64,000 bases of DNA from CAYTZN01 sp964442495. GTDB lineage: Bacteria; Pseudomonadota; Gammaproteobacteria; Legionellales; Legionellaceae. Where the stretch lies: NCBI GenBank assembly GCA_964442495.1, contig CAYTZN010000011.1, forward strand, positions 7,599-71,598, given 5' to 3'. Below, in pieces: positions 9,986 through 18,060 of the stretch. How positions within the stretch are numbered: the first letter of the stretch is position 1; every line of letters begins with the position of its first letter. Both the position numbers and the translations under genes were made by a program. The notes under the pieces are model-generated. The model was not told where the DNA came from. It made no database searches and saw only the letters and a program-made list of their open reading frames with translations.

Positions 9986-10590
9986 TGGAACTCAAAACAA
10001 TTGATACACACTCACAAGTTACCGTCAATAAAGATGTTTTTGATTACAACTACAATGAGGGTCTCGTACATCAAGCTGTAGTGACCTACATGAATAAAGC
10101 GCGTAGTGGTAACAGTGCTCAAAAAACACGAGCAGAAGTACGTGGCGGTGGCAAAAAGCCTTGGAACCAAAAGGGTACCGGACGAGCTCGTGCTGGAACC
10201 ATTAGAAGTCCAATTTGGCGTTCTGGTGGTGTTACGTTTGCCTCCAAGAAAAGAGATTATTCACAAAAAATTAATAAAAAAATGTACAAGCGCGCTATGC
10301 GTAGTATAATCTCCGAACTTATTCGTACTGGCAACCTTTTTGTTGTTAGTGATTTTCAATGTGCGTCTCTTAAAACCAAAGATTTCATTAATAAAATGAA
10401 TGACATGAAAATAAATAATGCACTGATTATAATGAATGAAGTGGGTGAGTATGAGTACTTAGCGTCACGTAACTTAATTGAATATGATGTGTGTGATGTT
10501 ACCGCACTCGATCCAGTTAGTTTATTACGTTACAAACAAGTATTAATCACTGAAGAAGCGATTAAAACATTAGAGGAGCAGTTACAATGA
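9985..10590 (+). CDS. rplD: 50S ribosomal protein L4
   Basis: L4 (201 aa), whose extended loop lines the exit tunnel; in E. coli it also represses the S10 operon. The loop motif EVRGGGKKPWNQKGTGRARA is present near residues 47-66. Start and stop overlap rplC (TAATG) and rplW (ATGA), indicating translational coupling. No mutation typical of macrolide resistance is seen in the loop. Confidence 0.97.
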   Translation: MELKTIDTHSQVTVNKDVFDYNYNEGLVHQAVVTYMNKARSGNSAQKTRAEVRGGGKKPWNQKGTGRARAGTIRSPIWRSGGVTFASKKRDYSQKINKKMYKRAMRSIISELIRTGNLFVVSDFQCASLKTKDFINKMNDMKINNALIIMNEVGEYEYLASRNLIEYDVCDVTALDPVSLLRYKQVLITEEAIKTLEEQLQ

Positions 10591-10883
10591 ATGCTGAAAA
10601 ACTGTTGATGGTTTTAAGAGAGCCTCACACCTCTGAAAAAGCTACTATTATGGCTGATAAATTCAAGCAATTTACGTTTAAAGTCTTGAGAACAGCTACA
10701 AAGAGCGAGATAAAACTTGCTGTTGAACAAATGTTTAACGTCAAAGTCAAGTGTGTATCTGTCATGAATGTTAAAGGGAAGCGTAAACGTTTCAAGCAAA
10801 CCAGTGGTAAGCGTAGTGACTGGAAAAAAGCGTTTGTTTCTCTGCATCCCGAATATGACATTGACTTCACAGTGACAGAATAA
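10587..10883 (+). CDS. rplW: 50S ribosomal protein L23
   Basis: L23 (98 aa), the tunnel-exit protein that docks trigger factor and SRP. The REPHTSEKAT start and the VNVKGKRKRFKQT-like basic loop fit the family. Overlaps rplD by an ATGA junction and precedes rplB by 11 nt. Confidence 0.97.
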   Translation: MNAEKLLMVLREPHTSEKATIMADKFKQFTFKVLRTATKSEIKLAVEQMFNVKVKCVSVMNVKGKRKRFKQTSGKRSDWKKAFVSLHPEYDIDFTVTE

Positions 10884-10894
10884 GGCAGATTAAG

Positions 10895-11722
10895 ATGGCA
10901 CTATTAAAATCAAAACCTACTTCACCTGGTAAACGTGGTGAATTACGTGTAGTACACCACCATATTCATAAAGGTAAGCCTCATGCACCTCTTATTGAAA
11001 AATTAAATAAAACGGGTGGACGTAACAATCAGGGTCGAATTACTGTTCGTCATATAGGTGGTGGAACCCGTTGCCAGTATAGGATGATCGACTTCAAGCG
11101 TTGTAAAGATGGCATAGAAGCACGCGTGGAAAGAATTGAATACGATCCTAATCGTTCAGCTTTAATTGCATTACTTGTTTACAAAGATGGCGAACGAAGG
11201 TACATTATCGCTCCTTCGAATTTAGAAAAAGGCCAAGTTGTTGTTAGTGGTGACGATTCACCCATTAGCATCGGAAATTGCTTGCCGTTGAAAAATATAC
11301 CAGTAGGTACAACGTTGCATTGTGTTGAGTTAAAGCCTGGTAAAGGCGCTCAAATGTTACGAAGTGCAGGTTGCAGTGGTCAAATTGTTGCTAAAGAAGG
11401 GACCTATGCCACTTTAAAACTTCGTTCTGGTGAAATGCGAAAAGTACTTTTAGCATGTCGCGCTGTTATTGGCGAAGTTAGCAACAGCGAACATAGCCTT
11501 CGTTCGCTTGGTAAAGCTGGAGCAAAACGGTGGAGAGGTATACGACCTACCGTACGTGGTGTTGCTATGAACCCTGTGGACCATCCACATGGTGGAGGCG
11601 AAGGCAGAACATCAGGTGGACGACATCCTGTTACACCATGGGGTGTTCCAACCAAGGGTTATAAGACAAGAAGTAACAAGCGTACTGATCGTTTTATTGT
11701 TAGAAGACGTAAGAAAAAATAA
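10895..11722 (+). CDS. rplB: 50S ribosomal protein L2
   Basis: L2 (275 aa), required for subunit joining and peptidyl transferase function. The C-terminal GVAMNPVDHPHGGGEGRTSG segment contains the essential conserved His. Standard length, within the S10 operon. Confidence 0.98.
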   Translation: MALLKSKPTSPGKRGELRVVHHHIHKGKPHAPLIEKLNKTGGRNNQGRITVRHIGGGTRCQYRMIDFKRCKDGIEARVERIEYDPNRSALIALLVYKDGERRYIIAPSNLEKGQVVVSGDDSPISIGNCLPLKNIPVGTTLHCVELKPGKGAQMLRSAGCSGQIVAKEGTYATLKLRSGEMRKVLLACRAVIGEVSNSEHSLRSLGKAGAKRWRGIRPTVRGVAMNPVDHPHGGGEGRTSGGRHPVTPWGVPTKGYKTRSNKRTDRFIVRRRKKK

Positions 11723-11741
11723 TTGTTGAGAGGATATCAAG

Positions 11742-12020
11742 GTGGCTCGTTCTGTAAGAAAAGGTCCTTTTATCGATCATCACTTGCTCAATAAAGTGGA
11801 AGCAGCTGTTGCATCGAAATCTAAAAAGCCAATTAAAACTTGGTCAAGGCGGTCAACTATCGTCCCGGAGATGATTGATTTAACTATTGCCGTACATAAC
11901 GGTAGAGATCATGTCCCTGTATACATCACAGACAATATGGTTGGTCATAAGCTGGGTGAGTTTTCTATGACTCGTACATTCAAAGGCCATTCTGGTGATA
12001 GAAAGGCAAAAGGTAAGTAA
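11742..12020 (+). CDS. rpsS: 30S ribosomal protein S19
   Basis: S19 (92 aa) of the 30S head, partner of S13. It starts at a GTG preceded by GAGAGGA at 11728-11734. MARSVRKGPFIDHHLLNKV and the GHKLGEFSMTRTFKGH segment are diagnostic. Confidence 0.97.
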   Translation: MARSVRKGPFIDHHLLNKVEAAVASKSKKPIKTWSRRSTIVPEMIDLTIAVHNGRDHVPVYITDNMVGHKLGEFSMTRTFKGHSGDRKAKGK

Positions 12021-12029
12021 GAGGCAGCG

Positions 12030-12365
12030 ATGGAAGTTACAGCAAAATTAAAAAATGCACCTTTGTCTGCCCAAAAAGGCAGACTGGTTGCTGATATGAT
12101 TCGGAACATGAATGTTTCTGGGGCAGTTGATGTCTTGAAATTTACTCCGAAGAAGGGTGCTCAGTTGATGCTCAAATTATTAGAGTCTGCAATTGCAAAC
12201 GCAGAAAATAATAACGGCGCTGATATCGATGAACTTAAAGTAGGTATGGTATGTGTTGACGAAGCGACGACATTGAAGCGTATTAGTCCACGTGCAAAAG
12301 GGCGAGCAAATCGTATTTGTAAGCGTAATTGCCATATCACCATTAAAGTGTCAGACGGGGAATAG
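12030..12365 (+). CDS. rplV: 50S ribosomal protein L22
   Basis: L22 (111 aa), lining the exit tunnel. The region around residues 80-100 (RISPRAKGRANRICKRNCH) forms the beta-hairpin contacting 23S rRNA. Closely spaced between rpsS and rpsC (2-nt gap). Confidence 0.97.
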   Translation: MEVTAKLKNAPLSAQKGRLVADMIRNMNVSGAVDVLKFTPKKGAQLMLKLLESAIANAENNNGADIDELKVGMVCVDEATTLKRISPRAKGRANRICKRNCHITIKVSDGE

Positions 12366-12367
12366 CA

Positions 12368-13024
12368 ATGGGACAGAAAGTAAATCCAATCGGCATTCGG
12401 CTTGGCATAGTTAAAGACTGGAATTCAACATGGTTTGCCAGTAAAAATTACGCACAACTACTGAATCAAGATATTAATTTGCGTAAATATTTGAAGAAAA
12501 AACTAATGGCAGCTGCTGTTAGCCGAATTCAGATTGCGCGCCCTGCCAATAATGCGGTGGTAACTATCCACACAGCACGACCAGGCGTGTTAATCGGCAA
12601 AAAAGGTGGCGGAATAGAAGCTTTGCGTAGTGAAATATCCTCGAAGCTAGGCGTTCCTGTTCACTTAAATATAGAGGAAGTTAGAAAGCCTGAGTTAGAT
12701 TCCACATTGGTCGCTGAAGGTATCGCTCAACAATTAGAGCAACGCGTAATGTTCCGTCGCGCAATGAAGCGTGCAGTAACATCAGCACTTAAAGCTGGCG
12801 CTAAAGGCATCAAGATTTGTGTCAGTGGTCGTTTAGGTGGAGCAGAAATCGCTCGAAGTGAAACGTACCGTGAAGGTCGTGTTCCTTTACACACATTTCG
12901 TGCGGATATAGATTATGGAACTGCTGAATCTAAAACCACCTATGGCATCATCGGCGTCAAAGTGTGGATTTTCAAAGGTGAAAATGTGCCGCAGAAAAAC
13001 CGCAGCAGCGATAGCAGCAAGTAG
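12368..13024 (+). CDS. rpsC: 30S ribosomal protein S3
   Basis: S3 (218 aa), at the mRNA entry pore. MGQKVNPIGIRLG start, KH domain with the GKKGGGIE loop, and the RLGGAEIARSE C-terminal motif. The C-terminus is slightly shorter than E. coli S3 and Ser-rich. Confidence 0.98.
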   Translation: MGQKVNPIGIRLGIVKDWNSTWFASKNYAQLLNQDINLRKYLKKKLMAAAVSRIQIARPANNAVVTIHTARPGVLIGKKGGGIEALRSEISSKLGVPVHLNIEEVRKPELDSTLVAEGIAQQLEQRVMFRRAMKRAVTSALKAGAKGIKICVSGRLGGAEIARSETYREGRVPLHTFRADIDYGTAESKTTYGIIGVKVWIFKGENVPQKNRSSDSSK

Positions 13025-13039
13025 TGAGGACTTACAATT

Positions 13040-13453
13040 ATGTTACAGCCTAAACGAACAAAGTATCGTAAACAAATGAAAGGCCGAAATCGTGGCCTGG
13101 CACAACGAGGTAGTACAGTTAGCTTCGGTGAGTTTGGCTTGAAAGCCCTAGAACGTGGTCGGCTGACGGCAAGACAAATTGAAGCCGCTCGACGAGCTAT
13201 GACACGTCATGTAAAACGTGGTGGTAAAATTTGGATTAGAGTTTTTCCAGACAAGCCAATCACTGAAAAACCTTTGGAAGTAAGACAAGGTAAAGGTAAA
13301 GGTAATGTCGAGTACTGGGTTGCCTTGATACAGCCAGGTAAAGTACTTTTCGAAATGGAAGGCGTGACCAGAGAGCTTGCTATAGAAGCATTCGATTTGG
13401 CTAAAGCGAAACTTCCATTCAAAGTAGGATTTGAAGAGCGCAAGGTGATGTAA
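13040..13453 (+). CDS. rplP: 50S ribosomal protein L16
   Basis: L16 (137 aa) near the A-site tRNA elbow. MLQPKRTKYRKQMKGRNRG and the RQGKGKGNVEYWVA segment identify it. The Arg in the GKIWIRVFPDKP stretch corresponds to the position usually hydroxylated in this family. Its TAA overlaps the rpmC ATG. Confidence 0.98.
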   Translation: MLQPKRTKYRKQMKGRNRGLAQRGSTVSFGEFGLKALERGRLTARQIEAARRAMTRHVKRGGKIWIRVFPDKPITEKPLEVRQGKGKGNVEYWVALIQPGKVLFEMEGVTRELAIEAFDLAKAKLPFKVGFEERKVM

Positions 13454-13656
13454 TGAAAGACACTAACGAACTTAAAAAAATGACAATTGATGAGTTGCAA
13501 ACCGAATTGTTGTCACTGCGTAAAGACCAATTTACTTTGCGCATGAAAAAAGCAAATGGTGCATTAGACAAAACTCACATCGTTACACAAGTGAGACGAG
13601 CTATCGCCAGAGTTAAAACAATTATGACTGAAAAGGTAGGTGCAAGTCATGTCTAA
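13453..13656 (+). CDS. rpmC: 50S ribosomal protein L29
   Basis: L29 (67 aa), a two-helix protein at the tunnel exit beside L23. Short Lys-rich protein with the family-typical LRKDQFTLRM segment. Start overlaps the rplP stop (TAATG); its end overlaps the start of rpsQ. Confidence 0.95.
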   Translation: MKDTNELKKMTIDELQTELLSLRKDQFTLRMKKANGALDKTHIVTQVRRAIARVKTIMTEKVGASHV

Positions 13657-13900
13657 TACTGAAACGAATGCCCGAACAGTCGTGGGCAAAGTAGTAAGCG
13701 ATAAGATGCAAAAAACAATTGTTGTTGTAATTGAACGCACTGTTAAGCATCCGAAGTATGGGAAAATTATGAAACGCAGAACCAAGTTGCATGCACATGA
13801 TGAAAATCAGGTATGTAAAATTGGTAATACTGTGAAAATTCGCGAATCCAGACCACTGTCTAAAATGAAATGCTGGGTGCTCGTTGAAGTTATTTCCTAA
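13649..13900 (+). CDS. rpsQ: 30S ribosomal protein S17
   Basis: S17 (83 aa), a primary 16S-binding OB-fold protein. The ATG at 13649 was preferred over an in-frame GTG at 13640 because it gives the family-typical N-terminus and has AAGGTAGG upstream at 13633-13640. It overlaps rpmC by 8 nt. VVSDKMQKTIVVVIERTVKHP and the C-terminal RESRPLSK motif are diagnostic. It is followed by a hairpin-T structure. Confidence 0.95.
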   Translation: MSNTETNARTVVGKVVSDKMQKTIVVVIERTVKHPKYGKIMKRRTKLHAHDENQVCKIGNTVKIRESRPLSKMKCWVLVEVIS

Positions 13901-13930
13901 TCTTCATGGTTGATATACTTTTAAAATACC

Positions 13931-13960
13931 AAGAGGGCTGATATAATCAGCAGCCTTTTT
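13931..13960 (+). terminator. Hairpin plus T5 between rpsQ and rplN, with embedded extended -10
   Basis: GGCTG/CAGCC (13936-13940, 13951-13955), extendable by A-T pairs, is followed by TTTTT at 13956-13960, as in an intrinsic terminator between the S10 and spc operons. The same DNA contains TGATATAAT (13939-13947), a perfect extended -10 box, so it may instead or also be the spc promoter. Both readings rest on sequence alone. Confidence 0.5.
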
Positions 13961-13988
13961 CTGGTCGAATTTAGAGCTGGAGAATAGA

Positions 13989-14354
13989 ATGATACAAATG
14001 CAGACTGTGCTCGATGTTGCAGATAACAGCGGTGCACGCAAAGTGATGTGTATCAAAGTGCTTGGCGGGTCTCATAGACGTTATGCCCGTGTAGGTGATG
14101 TTATTAAAGTAAGCATTAAAGATGCAATTCCACGCAGTAAAGTAAAAAAAGGTTCTGTAATGAATGCGGTGGTTGTGCGAACCAGTAAAGGCGTACGTCG
14201 GGATGATGGTTCATTGATCCGTTTTGATGGAAATGCAGCTGTACTTTTAAACAACCAAAATGAGCCCATTGGTACTCGTATATTCGGACCAGTGACTCGC
14301 GAATTAAGAGAACGGTTTATGAAAATCATTTCTCTTGCCGCTGAAGTATTGTGA
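13989..14354 (+). CDS. rplN: 50S ribosomal protein L14
   Basis: L14 (121 aa), at the subunit interface and the binding site for RsfS. DVADNSGARKVMCIKVLGGS and NEPIGTRIFGPV are diagnostic. First gene of the spc operon, 88 nt after rpsQ. Confidence 0.98.
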   Translation: MIQMQTVLDVADNSGARKVMCIKVLGGSHRRYARVGDVIKVSIKDAIPRSKVKKGSVMNAVVVRTSKGVRRDDGSLIRFDGNAAVLLNNQNEPIGTRIFGPVTRELRERFMKIISLAAEVL

Positions 14355-14366
14355 GAAGGATTAGTT

Positions 14367-14693
14367 ATGAAACGCATTAGAACAGGCGATACCGTTATCG
14401 TTGTTGCCGGAAAAAGCAAAGGTCATGTTGGTAAAGTTGCCCGCGTTATCGATCGAAAAATTGTGGTGGAAGGTGCAAATATGATGAAAAAGCACGTTAA
14501 ACCAAATCCGCAGATTGAACAACAAGGGGGAATTATATCTAAGGAAGCTCCTTTGGATGTATCAAACGTTGCTCTTTACAACCCTGTGACTAAAAAAGCA
14601 GATAAAGTTGGTTTTAAATTTCTTGAAAAAGAAGGTAATACGATCAAGGTTCGATATTTCAAGTCAAACAATGAAGTGGTTGACCTTATCTAA
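14367..14693 (+). CDS. rplX: 50S ribosomal protein L24
   Basis: L24 (108 aa), an assembly-initiator protein. A KOW motif (GDTVIVVAGKSKGHVGKV) occupies residues 6-23. Spaced 12 nt after rplN. Confidence 0.97.
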   Translation: MKRIRTGDTVIVVAGKSKGHVGKVARVIDRKIVVEGANMMKKHVKPNPQIEQQGGIISKEAPLDVSNVALYNPVTKKADKVGFKFLEKEGNTIKVRYFKSNNEVVDLI

Positions 14694-14706
14694 TTAGGTG
14701 ATGCAA

Positions 14707-15258
14707 ATGGCTAGACTTAAAGAGTTTTATAGAAAAGATGTCGTCGAAATGATGATGAAAAAATTCGGCTACAAAAGCGTCATGCAGGTTCCAAAGATCC
14801 AAAAAATCACTCTGAACATGGGTGTTGGTGAAGCTGTAGGCGACAAAAAGGTTATGAATTTTGCTGTAGATGATATGACACGCATTTCTGGCCAAAAACC
14901 CGTGATAACATTGGCTAAAAAGTCACTTGCAGGGTTTAAAATCCGAGAAGGTTGGCCGATTGGTTGTAAGGTAACTCTACGAAATAATCAAATGTATGAG
15001 TTCTTAGATAGATTGATTTCCATAACGCTACCACGTGTACGTGATTTTAGAGGTCTTAACCCTAAATCATTTGATGGAACTGGTAACTATAGTATGGGTA
15101 TTCATGAGCAAATCGTATTTCCTGAAATTGATTTTGATAAAATTGATGGAATTAGAGGTTTAGACATTTGCATTACGACTACTGCTAAAACAAATGAGGA
15201 AGCGAAGGCTTTATTAGAAGCGTTTAACCTTCCATTAAAAGATAGAGACAGAAAATAG
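14707..15258 (+). CDS. rplE: 50S ribosomal protein L5
   Basis: L5 (183 aa), which binds 5S rRNA and forms a bridge with the 30S head. The open frame extends upstream through GTG and ATG codons at 14698-14703, but ATG 14707 matches the family start (MARLKEFY) and has AGGTG at 14696-14700. The KITLNMGVGEA, AGFKIREGWPIGCKVTLR and RDFRGL segments are typical. Confidence 0.96.
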   Translation: MARLKEFYRKDVVEMMMKKFGYKSVMQVPKIQKITLNMGVGEAVGDKKVMNFAVDDMTRISGQKPVITLAKKSLAGFKIREGWPIGCKVTLRNNQMYEFLDRLISITLPRVRDFRGLNPKSFDGTGNYSMGIHEQIVFPEIDFDKIDGIRGLDICITTTAKTNEEAKALLEAFNLPLKDRDRK

Positions 15259-15271
15259 AAGGGTATATACT

Positions 15272-15574
15272 GTGGCTAAAAAATCGATGCTCGCACGCGA
15301 AAATAAAAAAAGGCTTCTTGTTGAGAAATATAGAAATCGACGAGCCGAATTGAAGGAAACAATCAAGTCATCTACTGACTATGATGCAATACTTGAAGCG
15401 CAAGCCAAGTTGGCTAAGCTTCCTGTTAATTCTAATCCTGTTCGGCATAGTACGCGTTGTCAGCAATGTGGTCGCGCGCACGCAGTGTATCGTAAGTTTG
15501 GACTGTGCCGGATTTGTTTACGCCAGCAGCTAATGACAGGTAACGTCACTGGTGGCAGAAAATCCAGCTGGTAA
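15272..15574 (+). CDS. rpsN: 30S ribosomal protein S14, long form with zinc-ribbon cysteines
   Basis: S14 (100 aa) starting at GTG. It has the long architecture of E. coli S14 but carries two CxxC pairs (RCQQCG and LCRICL, near residues 63-84), which the zinc-free long E. coli form lacks. So it is a long S14 that retains a probable zinc site. The KFGLCRICLRQ motif and GRKSSW end are intact. Confidence 0.96.
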   Translation: MAKKSMLARENKKRLLVEKYRNRRAELKETIKSSTDYDAILEAQAKLAKLPVNSNPVRHSTRCQQCGRAHAVYRKFGLCRICLRQQLMTGNVTGGRKSSW

Positions 15575-15599
15575 ACAATTTATTCATTGGAGAACGACT

Positions 15600-15995
15600 G
15601 TGAGTATGCACGATCCAGTTGCTGATATGTTGACTAGAATTCGTAATGGTCAACAAGCAAAACATCAGCACGTGACATTAATTTCATCGAATTTGAAAGA
15701 AGAAATAGCAAGAGTATTGAAAGAAGAAGGATATATATCTGACTATTCAGTAGAGGCTCTTGATAATAATTTAAAATCTATTACGTTAAGCCTGAAATAT
15801 TTTCATGGTCGACCCGTAATTGAAAAGATAAAAAGAATCAGTCGCCCAGGATTGCGTGTGTATAAATCAGCAAAAGATTTATCTGCTGTTGCCGGATTTG
15901 GTGTAGCCATTCTATCAACATCACGTGGGGTAATGACGCACATTAAAGCTAAATCTAATGGTGTTGGCGGCGAAATTATTTGTGAAGTGGCGTAA
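15600..15995 (+). CDS. rpsH: 30S ribosomal protein S8
   Basis: S8 (131 aa), a primary 16S binder; in E. coli it represses the spc operon. GTG 15600 (MSMHDPVADML) is preferred: GGAG lies at 15589-15592 with a 7-nt spacer, and it matches E. coli MSMQDP. An upstream extension to 15552 is unlikely as it overlaps rpsN. The C-terminal STSRGVMT and GEIICEVA motifs are typical. Confidence 0.95.
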   Translation: MSMHDPVADMLTRIRNGQQAKHQHVTLISSNLKEEIARVLKEEGYISDYSVEALDNNLKSITLSLKYFHGRPVIEKIKRISRPGLRVYKSAKDLSAVAGFGVAILSTSRGVMTHIKAKSNGVGGEIICEVA

Positions 15996-16012
15996 TACGA
16001 AAGAGGATAGAT

Positions 16013-16555
16013 ATGTCTAGAGTAGCTAAAGCCCCCATTACATTGCCTGCTAATGTTGAATTGTCAGTAGACAACGATACAGTTACAGTAAAAGGGCCAA
16101 AGGGTACATTAACACAACATTGTAATAAATTAGTGTGTGTTGGTAGGTTGAAAGACGATGCTAATCAAGTAACGTTTAAGCCTGCCTCAAACGAACCTAC
16201 TGCTTGGGCACAAGCAGGAACAGTTCGTGCCCTAGTAAAAAACATGGTGCATGGGGTTACAACAGGTTTTGATAAAACCTTGGAACTGGTAGGCGTGGGT
16301 TATAGAGCTCAAGCCAAAGGAACTTCTATATCTTTATCACTCGGTTTTTCTCATTCAATTGAGTATGACCTACCAAAAGGTGTGGTTGCTGAGATGCCAA
16401 ATAATACAACAATCGTATTAAAAGGTATTGATAAACAACTTATCGGTCAAGTTGCCTCTGAAATCCGTGCATTTCGTCCACCTGAGCCTTACAAAGGTAA
16501 GGGCGTGAAGTATGCTGGTGAAGTGATTGCACGCAAAGAAGCCAAAAAGAAATAA
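16013..16555 (+). CDS. rplF: 50S ribosomal protein L6
   Basis: L6 (180 aa) near the GTPase-associated centre. The C-terminal motif RPPEPYKGKGVKYAGE is diagnostic. Slightly longer than E. coli L6 (177 aa). Confidence 0.98.
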   Translation: MSRVAKAPITLPANVELSVDNDTVTVKGPKGTLTQHCNKLVCVGRLKDDANQVTFKPASNEPTAWAQAGTVRALVKNMVHGVTTGFDKTLELVGVGYRAQAKGTSISLSLGFSHSIEYDLPKGVVAEMPNNTTIVLKGIDKQLIGQVASEIRAFRPPEPYKGKGVKYAGEVIARKEAKKK

Positions 16556-16565
16556 GGTGTAGAAC

Positions 16566-16922
16566 ATGAATAAGCATCAATCTCGAAATCGTCGTGGCCT
16601 TAAAACAAAGGCTATTATTAGACAATCTAACCGTGCGCGTTTAGTTGTCTTTCGGAGTGGGTCTCACATCTATTCACAAATCATAGTGTGTGGAGATATG
16701 GGCGATAAAGTCCTTGTTTCAGCCTCTACAGTTGACAAAGAGCTTAGGTCAGCTTTAACAGGCAATAAATGTGAACAAGCAAACCAAGTTGGTAAGTTGC
16801 TTGCAAAACGCGCACAGCAAATTAGCCTTTCTGATGTTGCATTTGACAGAGCTGGTTATAAATACCATGGCCGTGTTAAAGCATTGGCTGAAGGTGCCCG
16901 CGAAGCTGGCTTGAATTTTTAA
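16566..16922 (+). CDS. rplR: 50S ribosomal protein L18
   Basis: L18 (118 aa), a 5S rRNA-binding protein. The N-terminal basic region and the FDRAGYKYHGRVKALAEGAREAGL C-terminus (here trimmed to a FDRAGYKYHGRVKA core) are typical. Preceded by AAGGTGTAGAAC. Confidence 0.97.
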   Translation: MNKHQSRNRRGLKTKAIIRQSNRARLVVFRSGSHIYSQIIVCGDMGDKVLVSASTVDKELRSALTGNKCEQANQVGKLLAKRAQQISLSDVAFDRAGYKYHGRVKALAEGAREAGLNF

Positions 16923-16931
16923 GGAACGGTT

Positions 16932-17438
16932 ATGTCATTTGATGAATCAACAAAAACAGACGGTTATCAAGAAAAATTAGTGTCTGTTACCCGAACTGCA
17001 AAAGTAGTAAAAGGCGGTCGTGTTTTCGGATTTGCAGTTCTTGTCGTGGTTGGTGATGGTAAGGGCCACATTGGTTATGGTCGCGGTAAAGCCCGTGAAG
17101 TACCTATAGCTATTCAAAAAGCGATGGATCAAGCGCGTAAAAACATGTCTTATGTTCCTTTAGCAGGCAATACAATTCACCATGAAATTACCTGGAACTA
17201 TGGGGCTTCTAAAGTCTTCATGAAGCCAGCTAGTGAGGGTACTGGTATTATTGCCGGTGGCGCAATGAGAGCTGTACTTGAAGTCTTAGGTGTTCACAAT
17301 ATTTTAGCAAAAAGTATTGGCTCAACGAATCCTAGCAATATTGTTCGTGCAACGATTGGCGCATTAACAAACATTGGTACACCTGATTTTGTGGCCGCAA
17401 AGCGCGGAAAAACAGTTGCAGAAGTGATGGCAGGGTAA
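16932..17438 (+). CDS. rpsE: 30S ribosomal protein S5
   Basis: S5 (168 aa), with an N-terminal double-stranded RNA-binding fold and a C-terminal domain. The loop VKGGRVFGFAVLVVVGDG is where spectinomycin-resistance and fidelity mutations arise; it looks wild type. Standard spc position. Confidence 0.98.
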   Translation: MSFDESTKTDGYQEKLVSVTRTAKVVKGGRVFGFAVLVVVGDGKGHIGYGRGKAREVPIAIQKAMDQARKNMSYVPLAGNTIHHEITWNYGASKVFMKPASEGTGIIAGGAMRAVLEVLGVHNILAKSIGSTNPSNIVRATIGALTNIGTPDFVAAKRGKTVAEVMAG

Positions 17439-17440
17439 TC

Positions 17441-17626
17441 ATGGATAAGAAAATTCAAATAAAATTAGTAAAAAGCCTAATAGGTCGGATTCCTAAGCAT
17501 AAAGAAATAGCAGGTCAATTAGGTTTAAGACGGATAAACAGCACGGTAATTCATCAGGATACGCCTGCTATTCGTGGTATGGTTAATACTATTTATTATT
17601 TAGTTAACGTAGAGGAGTGTGCATAA
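17441..17626 (+). CDS. rpmD: 50S ribosomal protein L30
   Basis: L30 (61 aa), a small ferredoxin-like fold. IKLVKSLIGRIPKHKEIAGQ followed by GLRRINSTV is typical. Its TAA overlaps the rplO ATG. Confidence 0.96.
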   Translation: MDKKIQIKLVKSLIGRIPKHKEIAGQLGLRRINSTVIHQDTPAIRGMVNTIYYLVNVEECA

Positions 17627-18060
17627 TGAATTTAAATACGCTATCTCCTGATCCGGGTTCTAGACACAGCAAGAAACGCTTAGGTCGTGGTATTGGTTCA
17701 GGTCTCGGTAAAACATGTGGTAAAGGACATAAAGGTCAAAAATCACGTGCTGGTGGCTACCATAAAATAAATTTCGAGGGAGGGCAAATGCCTATCCAAC
17801 GACGTTTGCCTAAAATGGGTTTTAAATCACGCGTTGCTAAAACCATTGATGAAGTTAACTTAAGTGAGTTAGCCTCTTTAACTGTCGATGTTATCGATAT
17901 TGATACATTAAAAGCCGCTGGCTTGGTTAATAAATCAATCCGCGAAGTAAAAATAATACTTTCAGGTGAATTAACCACCGCAATTAAGCTTAAAGGACTA
18001 CGCTTGACTAAAGGTGCGCGTAAAGTTATTGAAGACTTAGGTGGAAGCATAGAAGAGTGA
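17626..18060 (+). CDS. rplO: 50S ribosomal protein L15
   Basis: L15 (144 aa). ATG 17626 gives MNLNTLSPDPGS as in the family; AGAGG at 17611-17615 serves as Shine-Dalgarno. The Gly/Lys-rich region RLGRGIGSGLGKTCGKGHKG is typical. The last codons overlap the GTG of secY (GTGA). Confidence 0.97.
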   Translation: MNLNTLSPDPGSRHSKKRLGRGIGSGLGKTCGKGHKGQKSRAGGYHKINFEGGQMPIQRRLPKMGFKSRVAKTIDEVNLSELASLTVDVIDIDTLKAAGLVNKSIREVKIILSGELTTAIKLKGLRLTKGARKVIEDLGGSIEE

